DNA from: Chthonomonas sp035294505
Lineage (GTDB): Bacteria > Armatimonadota > Chthonomonadetes > Chthonomonadales > Chthonomonadaceae
Direction: 5' to 3'
DNA: 64,000 nt
Assembly: GCF_035294505.1 (NCBI RefSeq)
Contig: NZ_DATGKU010000174.1
Span: 73,610-137,609, forward strand
Shown one piece after another: positions 7,591-16,237 of the stretch (its first letter is position 1; each line of letters begins with the position of its first letter). The translations under genes were made by a program, and so were the position numbers. The notes beneath the pieces were generated by a model. It worked only from the letters and a program-made list of their open reading frames with translations, had not been told where the DNA came from and did no database searches.

Positions 7591-10163
7591 TTTGCCTGGA
7601 TCCCAATCGTTTTCAAGAACTTAGGCATGTCGGTGGCGGGCAAGGGGACAGGGCGTATCGTGGTACGCGGTGTGAACGGCAAGGAGGATGGCGTAATGAG
7701 CAGGGCGTCAATGGAGAAGGTGTAGAGCCTCGTCCGCGGCGCCGTGTCGGCAATCTTGATCGAGAGCGCATGTGAGCCTTGTGATAAGGACGCTCGGCCT
7801 AAGTAAATCCAACCGAAATATCCGCTAAGATAACGCGGCCCCGCCGGCGTTGTGGTGGTAGGAGGTTGAGGAGGTTGATGATCGATATACCAAGTGAACG
7901 GGGACGTTTGCGGCCCCGGAATCGTGCCGGCGAGCCAAATGTCGTAATCGCCGGATGCATTTACCTCGAAAGTATATCGCGCCGCGTATTCATGAATGAT
8001 CTGCAAAGGCTCTTCAGGAGTTGAAAGTCGCAGATAGGCTCCTCCGGAAGCGCCCGCATTCTGCGCGATCTCGGTAAAATTGTCTAATGCAGGGTTCTCG
8101 CCCTCGATCCAAATAAAAGGACTAAGCGCCGCTGCTAGCCCCTCCACAGCAGGGCGTACTGCCGTGTAGGCACCTAGGTAGTCTTTGCGCCGCAGAAGCA
8201 TCGCTGCCTGATCACGCTGCAACTCTCCGAGCGCCCGATCGGCCTTGCTAGCATGAGGCAATAGCATCGTCACCAAGGTTACAGCATCGGTGGCAGCCTC
8301 TGTTGGGATTGGGCTTTCCCCCACCCCGGTAAACACGAGCGGCACATTCGCAAAGCGAACTTCGATGAGGTCTTTTCCTACAACTTTAACGGGAACGGGG
8401 GCACCATCCGGTGTAAAGGCACGTGCTATGTGCGGGTCCGGCACTTGAAGGCGAACCACACGAGGCCCTAAAAGCGAGACCAGAACCGTCTCCGACCCGC
8501 TAGGAAGATGGATAGTATAGCCGCTAAACGAGGGCCACCAGTCGTCAAGCGTCCCCTGAACCGGAGCCGGTATCCAAAATACCGATTCGTCTCCAGGCAC
8601 CTGTCCGGTAAACGCTGGGCCTGGCGCTTGAAAGGGATAGTACAGCACTCGTGGAGTTTGCAGAGCGGCAATAGGCGAATCGGTTAGCGTATGCGCCGCC
8701 CGCTTAAGCCAATCGAGATGATCCGGTGTGACTCCGGTAACGAAGAAGCCTTTAAACCCGAGGTTTTGTAGACTTGCCAACTGCCCTATCAGATCGGTGT
8801 AGGAAGCGTAGCTACCTGCGGTGCCCTCTGGTACCGCAATGAGCCATCGTGGAGGACGACTTAGCGAAGCCACACCGTAAAGCGGCGCCATCGAGCGATT
8901 GAGGGAAGGTGGCTCTTCAGGCGAAAAAGCTGCGGCCAATCCATCGGGTGGCGAAGAGTCGTTCAACGAAACGTTGGACAGACTTTGCAGCCCGCCGCTG
9001 TAGACAACCGGCACGTCGGCCACATAGCGCTGCAACTCATCTGCAATGGTTTTTAACGCATACCGCAGAGTCTGAGCACGCCAATCGGAGAAATCGTCCC
9101 ACCAAGTGGAGAGAGTAGGTTGTGTTACGCGATAGGTATCGCCCGTTGCAGGGTCGTAGAAGTAGGGAAAGCCACGTCCTAAAGACCATAATGGGATCAG
9201 ACGTGCCATCTCTTGGAGAGAGGAAAAGCTTTTTGAGAGCTGCCACTTGGCCGTCAAAGCATCGGGCGTGCCGTATTTGCGAGAGAGGTAGCTCTCCCAC
9301 GATATCCGAAACATCTCTGAGTTAGGCACCATAAAAAGGGCTTCGTCGCTAAAACCAAGGGTTGGCCCCAGCGGGTCAAGAAAAAACCGCAGGCCCGCCC
9401 CAAAATGGATTTGCCGCAGCAGGCCTAGAAGACGGTCACGATAGCTATCGAACTCTCCCCACACGTCCGGCAGGCTAACTCCATCGGCATCTGGAGTGAG
9501 TGTTAGCAAAGGCAACAGCAAGGCGACAGGATGCGCCGTTCCATGAAAATCATCCAGCGAGATGCTTGCCACACCGCCATTGATCGTGGCCATCCCGGCC
9601 CCGATAAGCCTACTATCGGCCGCAGCATCTACAACAAAATAGGCTGCAGATTGCGCATGGCTCACCTGCCACAAAGCCACATTGCGGTTTGGATCGTCAA
9701 ATCGGTAGACCGCCGGACGCACTTCAAAACCGGTGAGTGGCTGCTCAATCCCCTTCCCAAACCCAATGCCATAGTGGAAACCTCGCGCCTCCATCGCATC
9801 TATGAGCCGCTGTACCGCCGATGGAGACACCTCCACAAGAGAGCCTGGTGGGGTTATCAACACATCGGTAATGCCGTGTGCTTTGAGGGCATCGAGATAG
9901 GCTTCATCCGAATGCCAAGCAGAGGGTGTATCCTCCTTAAAAGAGGAGGGAGTAAAGGCAATGCCCACAGGCATGTAAGGCACACTGTTCCAATTAAGTG
10001 TGTTACTTGCCGTTACTTGCCATGTAAACGCCGAGGAGGCTGCAGCAGGCCGATAGGTTCCTGCACGAAAACGGTCAGAGCTTACTGCCTGGGCGCGGCC
10101 ATAGAGACCGGGGAGTTGCAGGCAAAGAAACCCAAGTGCGCATAAAAGATGGCGTTTGTGCAT
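7587..10163 (-). CDS. Large secreted protein with GH42-like TIM-barrel features and a C-terminal beta-sandwich
   Basis: An 858-residue protein with a signal peptide (LLCALGFLCLQLPGLYG, cleavage near GRAQA). Residues about 60-470 resemble a clan GH-A barrel. EAYLDALKAHGITDVLI is a typical early strand/helix. A later segment with SWESYLSRKYG, TAKWQ and DDFSDWRAQTLRY matches the layout of GH42-type beta-galactosidases. I cannot assign the catalytic glutamates with confidence. Residues about 690-830 look like a galactose-binding-type sandwich. It may be a diverged or substrate-binding glycosidase homologue. ATG at 10163 has only a weak GGGAT upstream. Confidence 0.65.
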   Translation of the reverse strand: MHKRHLLCALGFLCLQLPGLYGRAQAVSSDRFRAGTYRPAAASSAFTWQVTASNTLNWNSVPYMPVGIAFTPSSFKEDTPSAWHSDEAYLDALKAHGITDVLITPPGSLVEVSPSAVQRLIDAMEARGFHYGIGFGKGIEQPLTGFEVRPAVYRFDDPNRNVALWQVSHAQSAAYFVVDAAADSRLIGAGMATINGGVASISLDDFHGTAHPVALLLPLLTLTPDADGVSLPDVWGEFDSYRDRLLGLLRQIHFGAGLRFFLDPLGPTLGFSDEALFMVPNSEMFRISWESYLSRKYGTPDALTAKWQLSKSFSSLQEMARLIPLWSLGRGFPYFYDPATGDTYRVTQPTLSTWWDDFSDWRAQTLRYALKTIADELQRYVADVPVVYSGGLQSLSNVSLNDSSPPDGLAAAFSPEEPPSLNRSMAPLYGVASLSRPPRWLIAVPEGTAGSYASYTDLIGQLASLQNLGFKGFFVTGVTPDHLDWLKRAAHTLTDSPIAALQTPRVLYYPFQAPGPAFTGQVPGDESVFWIPAPVQGTLDDWWPSFSGYTIHLPSGSETVLVSLLGPRVVRLQVPDPHIARAFTPDGAPVPVKVVGKDLIEVRFANVPLVFTGVGESPIPTEAATDAVTLVTMLLPHASKADRALGELQRDQAAMLLRRKDYLGAYTAVRPAVEGLAAALSPFIWIEGENPALDNFTEIAQNAGASGGAYLRLSTPEEPLQIIHEYAARYTFEVNASGDYDIWLAGTIPGPQTSPFTWYIDHQPPQPPTTTTPAGPRYLSGYFGWIYLGRASLSQGSHALSIKIADTAPRTRLYTFSIDALLITPSSLPFTPRTTIRPVPLPATDMPKFLKTIGIQAK

Positions 10164-10194
10164 AACTATCCCGATGCCACACAGAAGCCTTTCC

Positions 10195-10557
10195 TTAAGT
10201 AGGTAGCGGATACTCTTCTACCGGCGAAAAGTGTACCACCGTAACCGTGTCTTCAACGGAGATATCGCTAGAATAGATACGCCTGAGAAGAGCCACAACA
10301 TCATCCACAGAGCGGAACTCCGGGTTCTCCTTTTGAATCTCTCTCGGCGAGAGAGCATCTATGGTCTTTACCTCTACCCTATCCAATATGGCAGTGAAGA
10401 GCTTCTGACGCTTTCCGAAGCGCGGCCCTATCGTCACCCAAACGATCATCCCGGCTTTATACTTATCGGTCTTATCCCCAAGACGAATCGTCACTGTTTT
10501 ACGACCGGTACGTAAAGCCTCCTCATAGTACTCCGAATAGAAGTTGAGCGCATACAT
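10195..10557 (-). CDS. ASCH-domain protein
   Basis: A 120-residue protein. The N-terminal segment ALRTGRKTVTIRLGDKTDKY and the following VWVTIGPRFGKRQKL are typical of the ASCH (PUA-like) fold, a small beta-barrel proposed to bind RNA or nucleotides. Its cellular role is not established. It lies 117 bp downstream of argS on the same strand, which fits a translation- or RNA-related role but does not prove it. AGAGG lies about 14 nt before the ATG, which is long spacing. Confidence 0.75.
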   Translation of the reverse strand: MYALNFYSEYYEEALRTGRKTVTIRLGDKTDKYKAGMIVWVTIGPRFGKRQKLFTAILDRVEVKTIDALSPREIQKENPEFRSVDDVVALLRRIYSSDISVEDTVTVVHFSPVEEYPLPT

Positions 10558-10674
10558 AGGGTACGAGATATCCTCTTTGTCCTCTTCAACGGTTTATGGA
10601 GACCGTATTGCCTTCCCGTAAGAGCATCGGCCTCCTTCAAAGTCGGCATATGAGCCTAAAGTTTAGCACAAAAC

Positions 10675-12528
10675 TTAAGAGCCGTCAATTTCACGCCCCT
10701 CCTCTGCTGCGTTGTTATCGGCACGCTCCATTCGCTCGGGTGCGGAAACGCCGAGTAAGCCCAATAGGTTATTCAGCACTATCCGAGCGCAATTCACCAA
10801 CGCCAGTCGAGCCTGCACAAGAGAACGATCGGGCTCTCCCTGCGAATTAGGCAAGACCCGACAGTTCTCGTAAAACAGGTTCAACAGGCTGGCCAAATCT
10901 ATTGCGTAGCGCGTTAAGCGATGAGGGGCAAAACGCTCCGAGGCCGTTGCCACCTCCTCAGGATAGTCGGCCAGCTTTCGTAAAACCTCTAGCTCCCTCG
11001 GATGGGTCAGCAGATTCCGGTCTACCTGCGCTGCCGACAATACGGCAATGCCCATCTCTTCTGCCTTTCGGAGAATACTGCAAAGCCGCGCATGCGCATA
11101 CTGAACATAGTACACGGGGTTTTCGTTCGATTGACGCTTGGCCAACTCCACATCCACGGTGGCAGGAGTCTCATAGGAGTTCAGAAGGAAATAGAAGCGT
11201 GCCGCATCACGACCGATCTCATCTACCAAGTCTTCCTTCAGTTCGATGATGGCACCTTTTCGCTTGCCTCCAATAATGGCCTCTCCATCGCGCATCAGCG
11301 AAACCATTTGGGTAAGAATAATATATAGCCGCTCCACGGGATAACCAAGGGCCGCCACAGAAGCCCGCAAACGGGCGACATAGCCGTGATGATCGGCCCC
11401 AAAAATATCTACGAGGTGGGTAAAGCCACGCTCAAATTTGTCTCTATGATAGGCTGCATCCGCTGCGATATAGGTGGCCTTTTCATTTGAACGCACCAAA
11501 ACCCTGTCTTCATCGTCGCCAAAGGCGGATGTCTTCAACCAAAGTGCCCCATCCTTGCGGTAGGTATATCCACGCTCGGTAAAGAGGCGGATGACCTCCT
11601 CTACCGCTCCCGATTCGTAGAGACTACTCTCGAAAAACCAACGATCGAAGAAAACCCCAAACGCCTCCAACGCCTGCCGTTGCAACTCCAGGATAATGCG
11701 CAGTGTGGCTTCTCGAAAATATCGATCTTTCTCCTCCGCCTCGCTACTCGCGGTCTCCTCGTCTCCAAGCAGCTCCTTCACCACCGCGGTCTCGTACCGG
11801 TTTCCGATCTCCTCTACGATACGTCGGGCAATGTCGCGCACATATTCACCCAAGTAGCCATTTTTAGGGAAGGGAATGATCGGCTTACTCGCATCCCCAG
11901 TAGAAGGCTCGGTCTCCACATCGCCTTCCGGCATCGCAATGGGATAGCCAAGCTCTTGCAAGTAGCGAACCTTCACCGTCCGAGCAAAAAGCTCTAGCTG
12001 CAACGAGTTGAGCGCATCATTTACGTAGAACTCTCGCTGTACCTCGGCTCCCTCTGCTGCAAATAAGTTGGCTAACACGTCGCCCAGCGCCGCCGCACGA
12101 CCGTTTACAACGCTGATCGGGCCGGTTGGGTTCGCGCTAACAAACTCCAAAAGAATCTTCTGACCGACTCGCGCCTGAGAGCGCCCATAGTCTTTTCCTA
12201 ACTCCTCAATGCGCACCAAGGTGTCGTAAAGCCAGTTTGGATTCAAAAACAGGTTAAGAAATCCCGGCCCCGCCACCTCCACACGCTCAATAATCTTATC
12301 GGGGTCTTCAATATGCCGACGGATGATCTCGGCAATCGCGCGACTATCTGCCACATCGGTGAATTTACGCAGAGTCAACGCCAGGTTGCTTGAATAGTCC
12401 CCAAACTGCTTTGACGGGGGCATCTCGAGTTTTACCGTGAAATCATCTGTTGTCAGCTTTAGCTCACCGGCCTCACGCGCTGCCAAAACGGCTCGCCTGA
12501 GGATGTTTGCCAGCTTTTCCGTAATCAC
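10675..12528 (-). CDS. argS: Arginyl-tRNA synthetase with divergent HIGH motif
   Basis: A 617-residue class I synthetase that charges tRNA-Arg. It has an N-terminal additional domain (about 5-95), a catalytic Rossmann core beginning LEFVSANPTGP (about 128-138), and a DALR anticodon-binding domain ending in NLFYENCRVL and a C-terminal helix bundle. The position of the HIGH signature reads SVVN (residues 139-142) in PTGPISVVNGRAAALGD, instead of the usual HxGH. The KMSK-loop equivalent reads GGKRKG. The rest of the core is intact and it is the only argS in view, so it is likely functional. The start is GTG, with GAGGAG upstream. Confidence 0.95.
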   Translation of the reverse strand: MITEKLANILRRAVLAAREAGELKLTTDDFTVKLEMPPSKQFGDYSSNLALTLRKFTDVADSRAIAEIIRRHIEDPDKIIERVEVAGPGFLNLFLNPNWLYDTLVRIEELGKDYGRSQARVGQKILLEFVSANPTGPISVVNGRAAALGDVLANLFAAEGAEVQREFYVNDALNSLQLELFARTVKVRYLQELGYPIAMPEGDVETEPSTGDASKPIIPFPKNGYLGEYVRDIARRIVEEIGNRYETAVVKELLGDEETASSEAEEKDRYFREATLRIILELQRQALEAFGVFFDRWFFESSLYESGAVEEVIRLFTERGYTYRKDGALWLKTSAFGDDEDRVLVRSNEKATYIAADAAYHRDKFERGFTHLVDIFGADHHGYVARLRASVAALGYPVERLYIILTQMVSLMRDGEAIIGGKRKGAIIELKEDLVDEIGRDAARFYFLLNSYETPATVDVELAKRQSNENPVYYVQYAHARLCSILRKAEEMGIAVLSAAQVDRNLLTHPRELEVLRKLADYPEEVATASERFAPHRLTRYAIDLASLLNLFYENCRVLPNSQGEPDRSLVQARLALVNCARIVLNNLLGLLGVSAPERMERADNNAAEEGREIDGS

Positions 12529-12568
12529 CTAATAGCCACTCCTCGAAAAAGATAAAAACGATCGTATC

Positions 12569-13804
12569 CTAGCGCAGAAACGCGCTGAGGGAGGGTATGT
12601 AAGAGATAAGAAGGGCAACAATTCCCATTCCGATAAGGGCCTGCAGCAGCCCCATACACCATATTTTTCGGAGAATATGTGGCCGCTTTGGATAGCTCTG
12701 CAAGTAGCGTTCGATCAGCTCTTGCCCGGCCTGAATGCCCTTCTCCAACTGATGCACACTCGCAGGACGCGTGGTGAACCAGGCCTGCAAAAAAGCCCCG
12801 ACACGACGCCATGTGAAGAGCGTCACCAAGCCTGCAAGCACGATAGCGGCATCCTGCAGCCACGGGAAGCAACTGGCCAGCTCCGCCACAAAGGCAAATA
12901 TTCCCATCGCTGCCACCAGATTCGTGCCACAGCGCGGGTGTACCCGAGGCATCCGCCGAACGACTGCCACAACAAGCGGCTCCTGGCGCTCTATGGCGTG
13001 AACCGTCTGGTGCTCTGCAGCGTGATAGCCTGCCAGCACCGAAAATCGCATCAAAAGGAGATAAGGCAAAATAACAACGCTACGCACACACACCGCGCAA
13101 GCCGACCACCACGGATGAGCCTCCTGAAGTGCGGCATTCATATTGAAAACCCAACGAGGAATAGATGGGACTAACAAGGCCAGTCGCTCTAGTCCCCAGC
13201 TCGAAAGCCATAGGCTTCCGAAAATGAGCAGACCCATAAAAGCTCCGGTTGCCACAAGAGCTAGATTGGATGCTCCGGCTTGGATGCGGCCATCGGTAAG
13301 GTAGACCCCAAACAGCGTGGCCATCCCCCCAATAGGCGGAAGTTGCGGACGCCACACAGGCTCGGGAAAGAACAGGTCGAGGGGATGAACATAGCCCAGG
13401 CAGTAGCCCTCTTTATCCACTACCGGCAGCGCCGGTAGGCCTTGGTCTAAACGGCTATGCCAGCGCTCGCGTAACATATCTAGCGAGGTCTCCGGCGCTA
13501 CGGTCTCCGCGGCCGGCTCGATAAAGTCGCCCACAGAGGCCCACTTTACCTCATCATCTAGTCCCTTCTCTTTGGCGTAACGCAACAGAGTTTCGCGCCT
13601 CACCATACCCATCAGATGGCCGTCAAGCGTTACCGGCAAGGCTTCTACTCCATAGGTTCGCATCAGATGTAACGCCCGCTCCATACTGTCCTCAGGAGCC
13701 GGCAGAGGCCCTTGACGCAACAGCCCCCTCAGCGTTAGCGGCCAGCGTTCTTGGGTTGCTACCGATGCATTTTGATCTAAAAACCTAACATCGCGATCTG
13801 ACAT
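12569..13804 (-). CDS. Tandem CBS domains fused to a DUF1385 membrane protein
   Basis: A 411-residue fusion. Residues about 25-165 form a CBS pair (MRTYGVEALPVTLDGHLMGM and LPALPVVDKEGYCLGYVHPLD), a module that usually binds adenine nucleotides. The C-terminal half is DUF1385: AGYHAAEHQTVHAIE and RVHPRCGTNLVAAMG, with about four or five membrane segments. DUF1385 proteins have no firm function, and the conserved His and Cys residues suggest metal binding or enzymology at the membrane. It is followed by argS after 40 bp on the same strand. No clear Shine-Dalgarno precedes the ATG. Confidence 0.85.
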   Translation of the reverse strand: MSDRDVRFLDQNASVATQERWPLTLRGLLRQGPLPAPEDSMERALHLMRTYGVEALPVTLDGHLMGMVRRETLLRYAKEKGLDDEVKWASVGDFIEPAAETVAPETSLDMLRERWHSRLDQGLPALPVVDKEGYCLGYVHPLDLFFPEPVWRPQLPPIGGMATLFGVYLTDGRIQAGASNLALVATGAFMGLLIFGSLWLSSWGLERLALLVPSIPRWVFNMNAALQEAHPWWSACAVCVRSVVILPYLLLMRFSVLAGYHAAEHQTVHAIERQEPLVVAVVRRMPRVHPRCGTNLVAAMGIFAFVAELASCFPWLQDAAIVLAGLVTLFTWRRVGAFLQAWFTTRPASVHQLEKGIQAGQELIERYLQSYPKRPHILRKIWCMGLLQALIGMGIVALLISYIPSLSAFLR

Positions 13805-13996
13805 GGAAATCTATCATCTAAAAAAAGCGATTAGCGCCGATAGAGGCGGCGCTTTTGAAAATTATACCTTACGCAGCCCTCATTGAAGAAGAAGACTTGC
13901 CTTTGCAATTCGTATCGGAATATATATCTCTGGCAAATCTCTGGAATTCGCAGACCGAACCTATCCTCACTACCAGACTTCAGAAAGGGTTGCAAC

Positions 13997-14941
13997 TTGA
14001 CACCAGAAGACCTCGCACAAAAAGCGCGACAGATCGCCAATGCCGTGGAAACGGCCATAATCGGCAAAAGCGAAGTGGTCGAGTTGGCGCTTGCCGTGCT
14101 GCTAGCCGAAGGCCATCTGCTCATTGAAGATATCCCCGGTGTGGGCAAGACCACGCTCGCCAAAGCGCTGGCGCGCGCTTTGGGCATCTCCTTTAAACGC
14201 ATCCAGTTCACGCCCGATCTCCTCCCTGCCGACATCACCGGCTCCTCCGTTTATAACCAAAAACAGGGGGAATTCGAGGTGCGTCCCGGCCCGCTCTTCG
14301 CCAATATCGTGCTTGCCGATGAGATCAATCGGACAACACCTAAAACCCAGGCCGCCCTGCTCGAATCGATGGAAGAACGCCAAGTTACCATAGATGGCAA
14401 CTCGATTCCCCTTCCCTCCCCCTTCTTTGTCATCGCGACTCAGAACAATATCGAAATGGCCGGCACCTATCCCCTCCCCGAAGCTCAACTTGATCGCTTC
14501 ATGGCGCGCCTGGCCATGGGTTACCCCGATCGCGCCGCTGAACGACGCATCCTATCTCAGCAGCAACATACCCGCCCTTTAGAACAGATCGAACCTGTTA
14601 CCCATGCCGAAGAGATTGTCGCCATCCAAAAACAGGTGCGCCAAGTTCACGTGGATGCAAGCCTTCAAGAATATGTGCTAGATATTGTAAACTATACGCG
14701 AAACCAGCCCCAAGTGGTGTTGGGGGCTAGCACGCGCGGCGCCTTGTGCCTGATGCACGCCGGGCAGGCATTAGCGGCGATAAGAGGCCGCACCTATGTG
14801 AAACCGGATGACATCAAAACACTTGCGGTGGCCGTGCTCGCTCATCGCATTATTGTAAGACCGGAATTCCGACTGCGGGGTACAACCCCTCAAAGTTGCG
14901 TGGAAGAGGCCATACAGCGTATTCGCGTGCCGGTTGACTAG
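13997..14941 (+). CDS. MoxR-family AAA+ ATPase
   Basis: A protein of about 314 residues, if TTG at 13997 (AGAAAGGG 6-7 nt upstream) is the start. Walker A is PGVGKTTLAKAL, Walker B is VLADEINR, and sensor 1 lies in FVIATQNN. The MoxR signature EMAGTYPLPEAQLDRF follows. MoxR ATPases act as chaperones for cofactor or VWA-type partner proteins. The next two genes, DUF58 and transglutaminase, are the usual partners, so this is the standard MoxR-DUF58-TgpA set. An upstream extension from an earlier TTG encodes unrelated residues and is rejected. Confidence 0.93.
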   Translation: MTPEDLAQKARQIANAVETAIIGKSEVVELALAVLLAEGHLLIEDIPGVGKTTLAKALARALGISFKRIQFTPDLLPADITGSSVYNQKQGEFEVRPGPLFANIVLADEINRTTPKTQAALLESMEERQVTIDGNSIPLPSPFFVIATQNNIEMAGTYPLPEAQLDRFMARLAMGYPDRAAERRILSQQQHTRPLEQIEPVTHAEEIVAIQKQVRQVHVDASLQEYVLDIVNYTRNQPQVVLGASTRGALCLMHAGQALAAIRGRTYVKPDDIKTLAVAVLAHRIIVRPEFRLRGTTPQSCVEEAIQRIRVPVD

Positions 14942-14974
14942 TGAGCGCCTCGTTGAGGAAGGATAGGTTAGAGC

Positions 14975-16237
14975 ATGCAGCATAGCAAATGGATTGTGCT
15001 CGGTTTTGGAGCGCTCTGCCTGATCACTGTAGCCACGGTGATCCCGCCGGCCCAACATCTCTACTATATGGCTGCCATCCTCATCACCCTGCCTGCTATC
15101 TCCTATTTTGCGGGCTGGGCTATGCTGCGCGGGCTTACATTTCAACGCGAACTCCCTTCTGCCGCTATGGAAGAGGAAGAGATCGATATCGTCTATGTGG
15201 TTTCAAATGACACCCGTTTTATGCGCTTTTTCCTCAGCACCTATGAGGAGTTTCCGCCCTGGCTTACCCCCGTTGAAGAGGAGCCGCTCTTTAATGTGCC
15301 CGCAAAGGGCACCGTCCGTGTCGCTCGCAGGGTGCGCTGTCTACGCCGTGGCGTCTATAACACAAATAGTTTTCATGTCTCCGCGATGGATCCGCTCGGG
15401 GTATTCGCATTTACGCAGTCGGTGGCAACAGAGGGCGAACTCGTCGTCTATCCTTCCCCATATAAACTTCCTCAAACCGTTATAGGCGGCGGCGAGCAGT
15501 TTGGGCTACAACAGATCGTGGCCTCTTTTCGTCAAGGTACAAGCGTAGACCTCTCCGGCGTCAGGCCCTATGTGCCAGGAGACCCCCTTCGCCGAATTCA
15601 TTGGCGCCAAACCGCCCGAACGGGTCAGCTTAATGTCGTGGAGTTTGAGGAGATGCAGTCCTCGCGTCTGGTTTTGCTCCTCGATGCCCATCGCGGCTGC
15701 GATAAAGGCATAGAACCCCTGACCCCACTGGAGTACATGATTAAAGTGGCTGCAGCGCTGCTTACGGAAGCCCTCGAAGCCGGAGCCTGGAGCCGGCTCT
15801 GTATTACCGATGGACGTGCGCCGGCCGGCTTCCTCGACACCGGAGGAGATCGAGGTCAGACCCACCGTCACCTTTTGCTCGGCGAGCTGGCTCGGGTTGA
15901 GGCTACCGGTGAAATCTTGCCCAGCGATGTTATCTCCGCCATCTATCCCTCTCTCACGCCCGGCCTTGTGCTCGTGCTTATTACCACAACGGAAGACCCT
16001 GCCCTCCCGCAGGTGCTTTCCGATATCGTCACGGCACTCGGCATCCGCGCCTTTGTTATCGGCTTTGATGTCTCTTCTTTCCCCGAGTCCCCTCCAACAA
16101 CCGGCAATTTCCATAACTTTCTCTCCTCTCTCGCCGCGGCTAAAGCGCAAACCCTCTTGCTAAGCTATCAAGCGGAAGCAGGGCTTGTTATAAAGGAGCA
16201 CTTCTATGAACCCAGAAGCCACGCCTCGCACCGTTGA
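14975..16237 (+). CDS. DUF58 / VWA-like membrane-anchored protein
   Basis: A 420-residue protein with two N-terminal hydrophobic segments (about residues 6-22 and 28-50), then a soluble part. The DUF58 hallmark GVRPYVPGDPLRRIHWRQTA is followed by LVLLLDAHRG, the start of a von Willebrand A-like fold. The family works with MoxR ATPases and transglutaminases at the cell envelope, but the substrates are unknown. Its ATG follows GAGGAAGGAT. It starts 34 bp after the moxR-like gene and overlaps the transglutaminase gene by 32 bp. Confidence 0.9.
   Translation: MQHSKWIVLGFGALCLITVATVIPPAQHLYYMAAILITLPAISYFAGWAMLRGLTFQRELPSAAMEEEEIDIVYVVSNDTRFMRFFLSTYEEFPPWLTPVEEEPLFNVPAKGTVRVARRVRCLRRGVYNTNSFHVSAMDPLGVFAFTQSVATEGELVVYPSPYKLPQTVIGGGEQFGLQQIVASFRQGTSVDLSGVRPYVPGDPLRRIHWRQTARTGQLNVVEFEEMQSSRLVLLLDAHRGCDKGIEPLTPLEYMIKVAAALLTEALEAGAWSRLCITDGRAPAGFLDTGGDRGQTHRHLLLGELARVEATGEILPSDVISAIYPSLTPGLVLVLITTTEDPALPQVLSDIVTALGIRAFVIGFDVSSFPESPPTTGNFHNFLSSLAAAKAQTLLLSYQAEAGLVIKEHFYEPRSHASHR

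Noticed and set aside
15506..16150. 214-codon minus-strand open frame, and similar long antisense frames at 9531-10145, 50224-50853 and 54824-55456
   Set aside because: Each is a shadow of a well-supported gene (DUF58, GH42-like, M61, flotillin) and shows no family motif.
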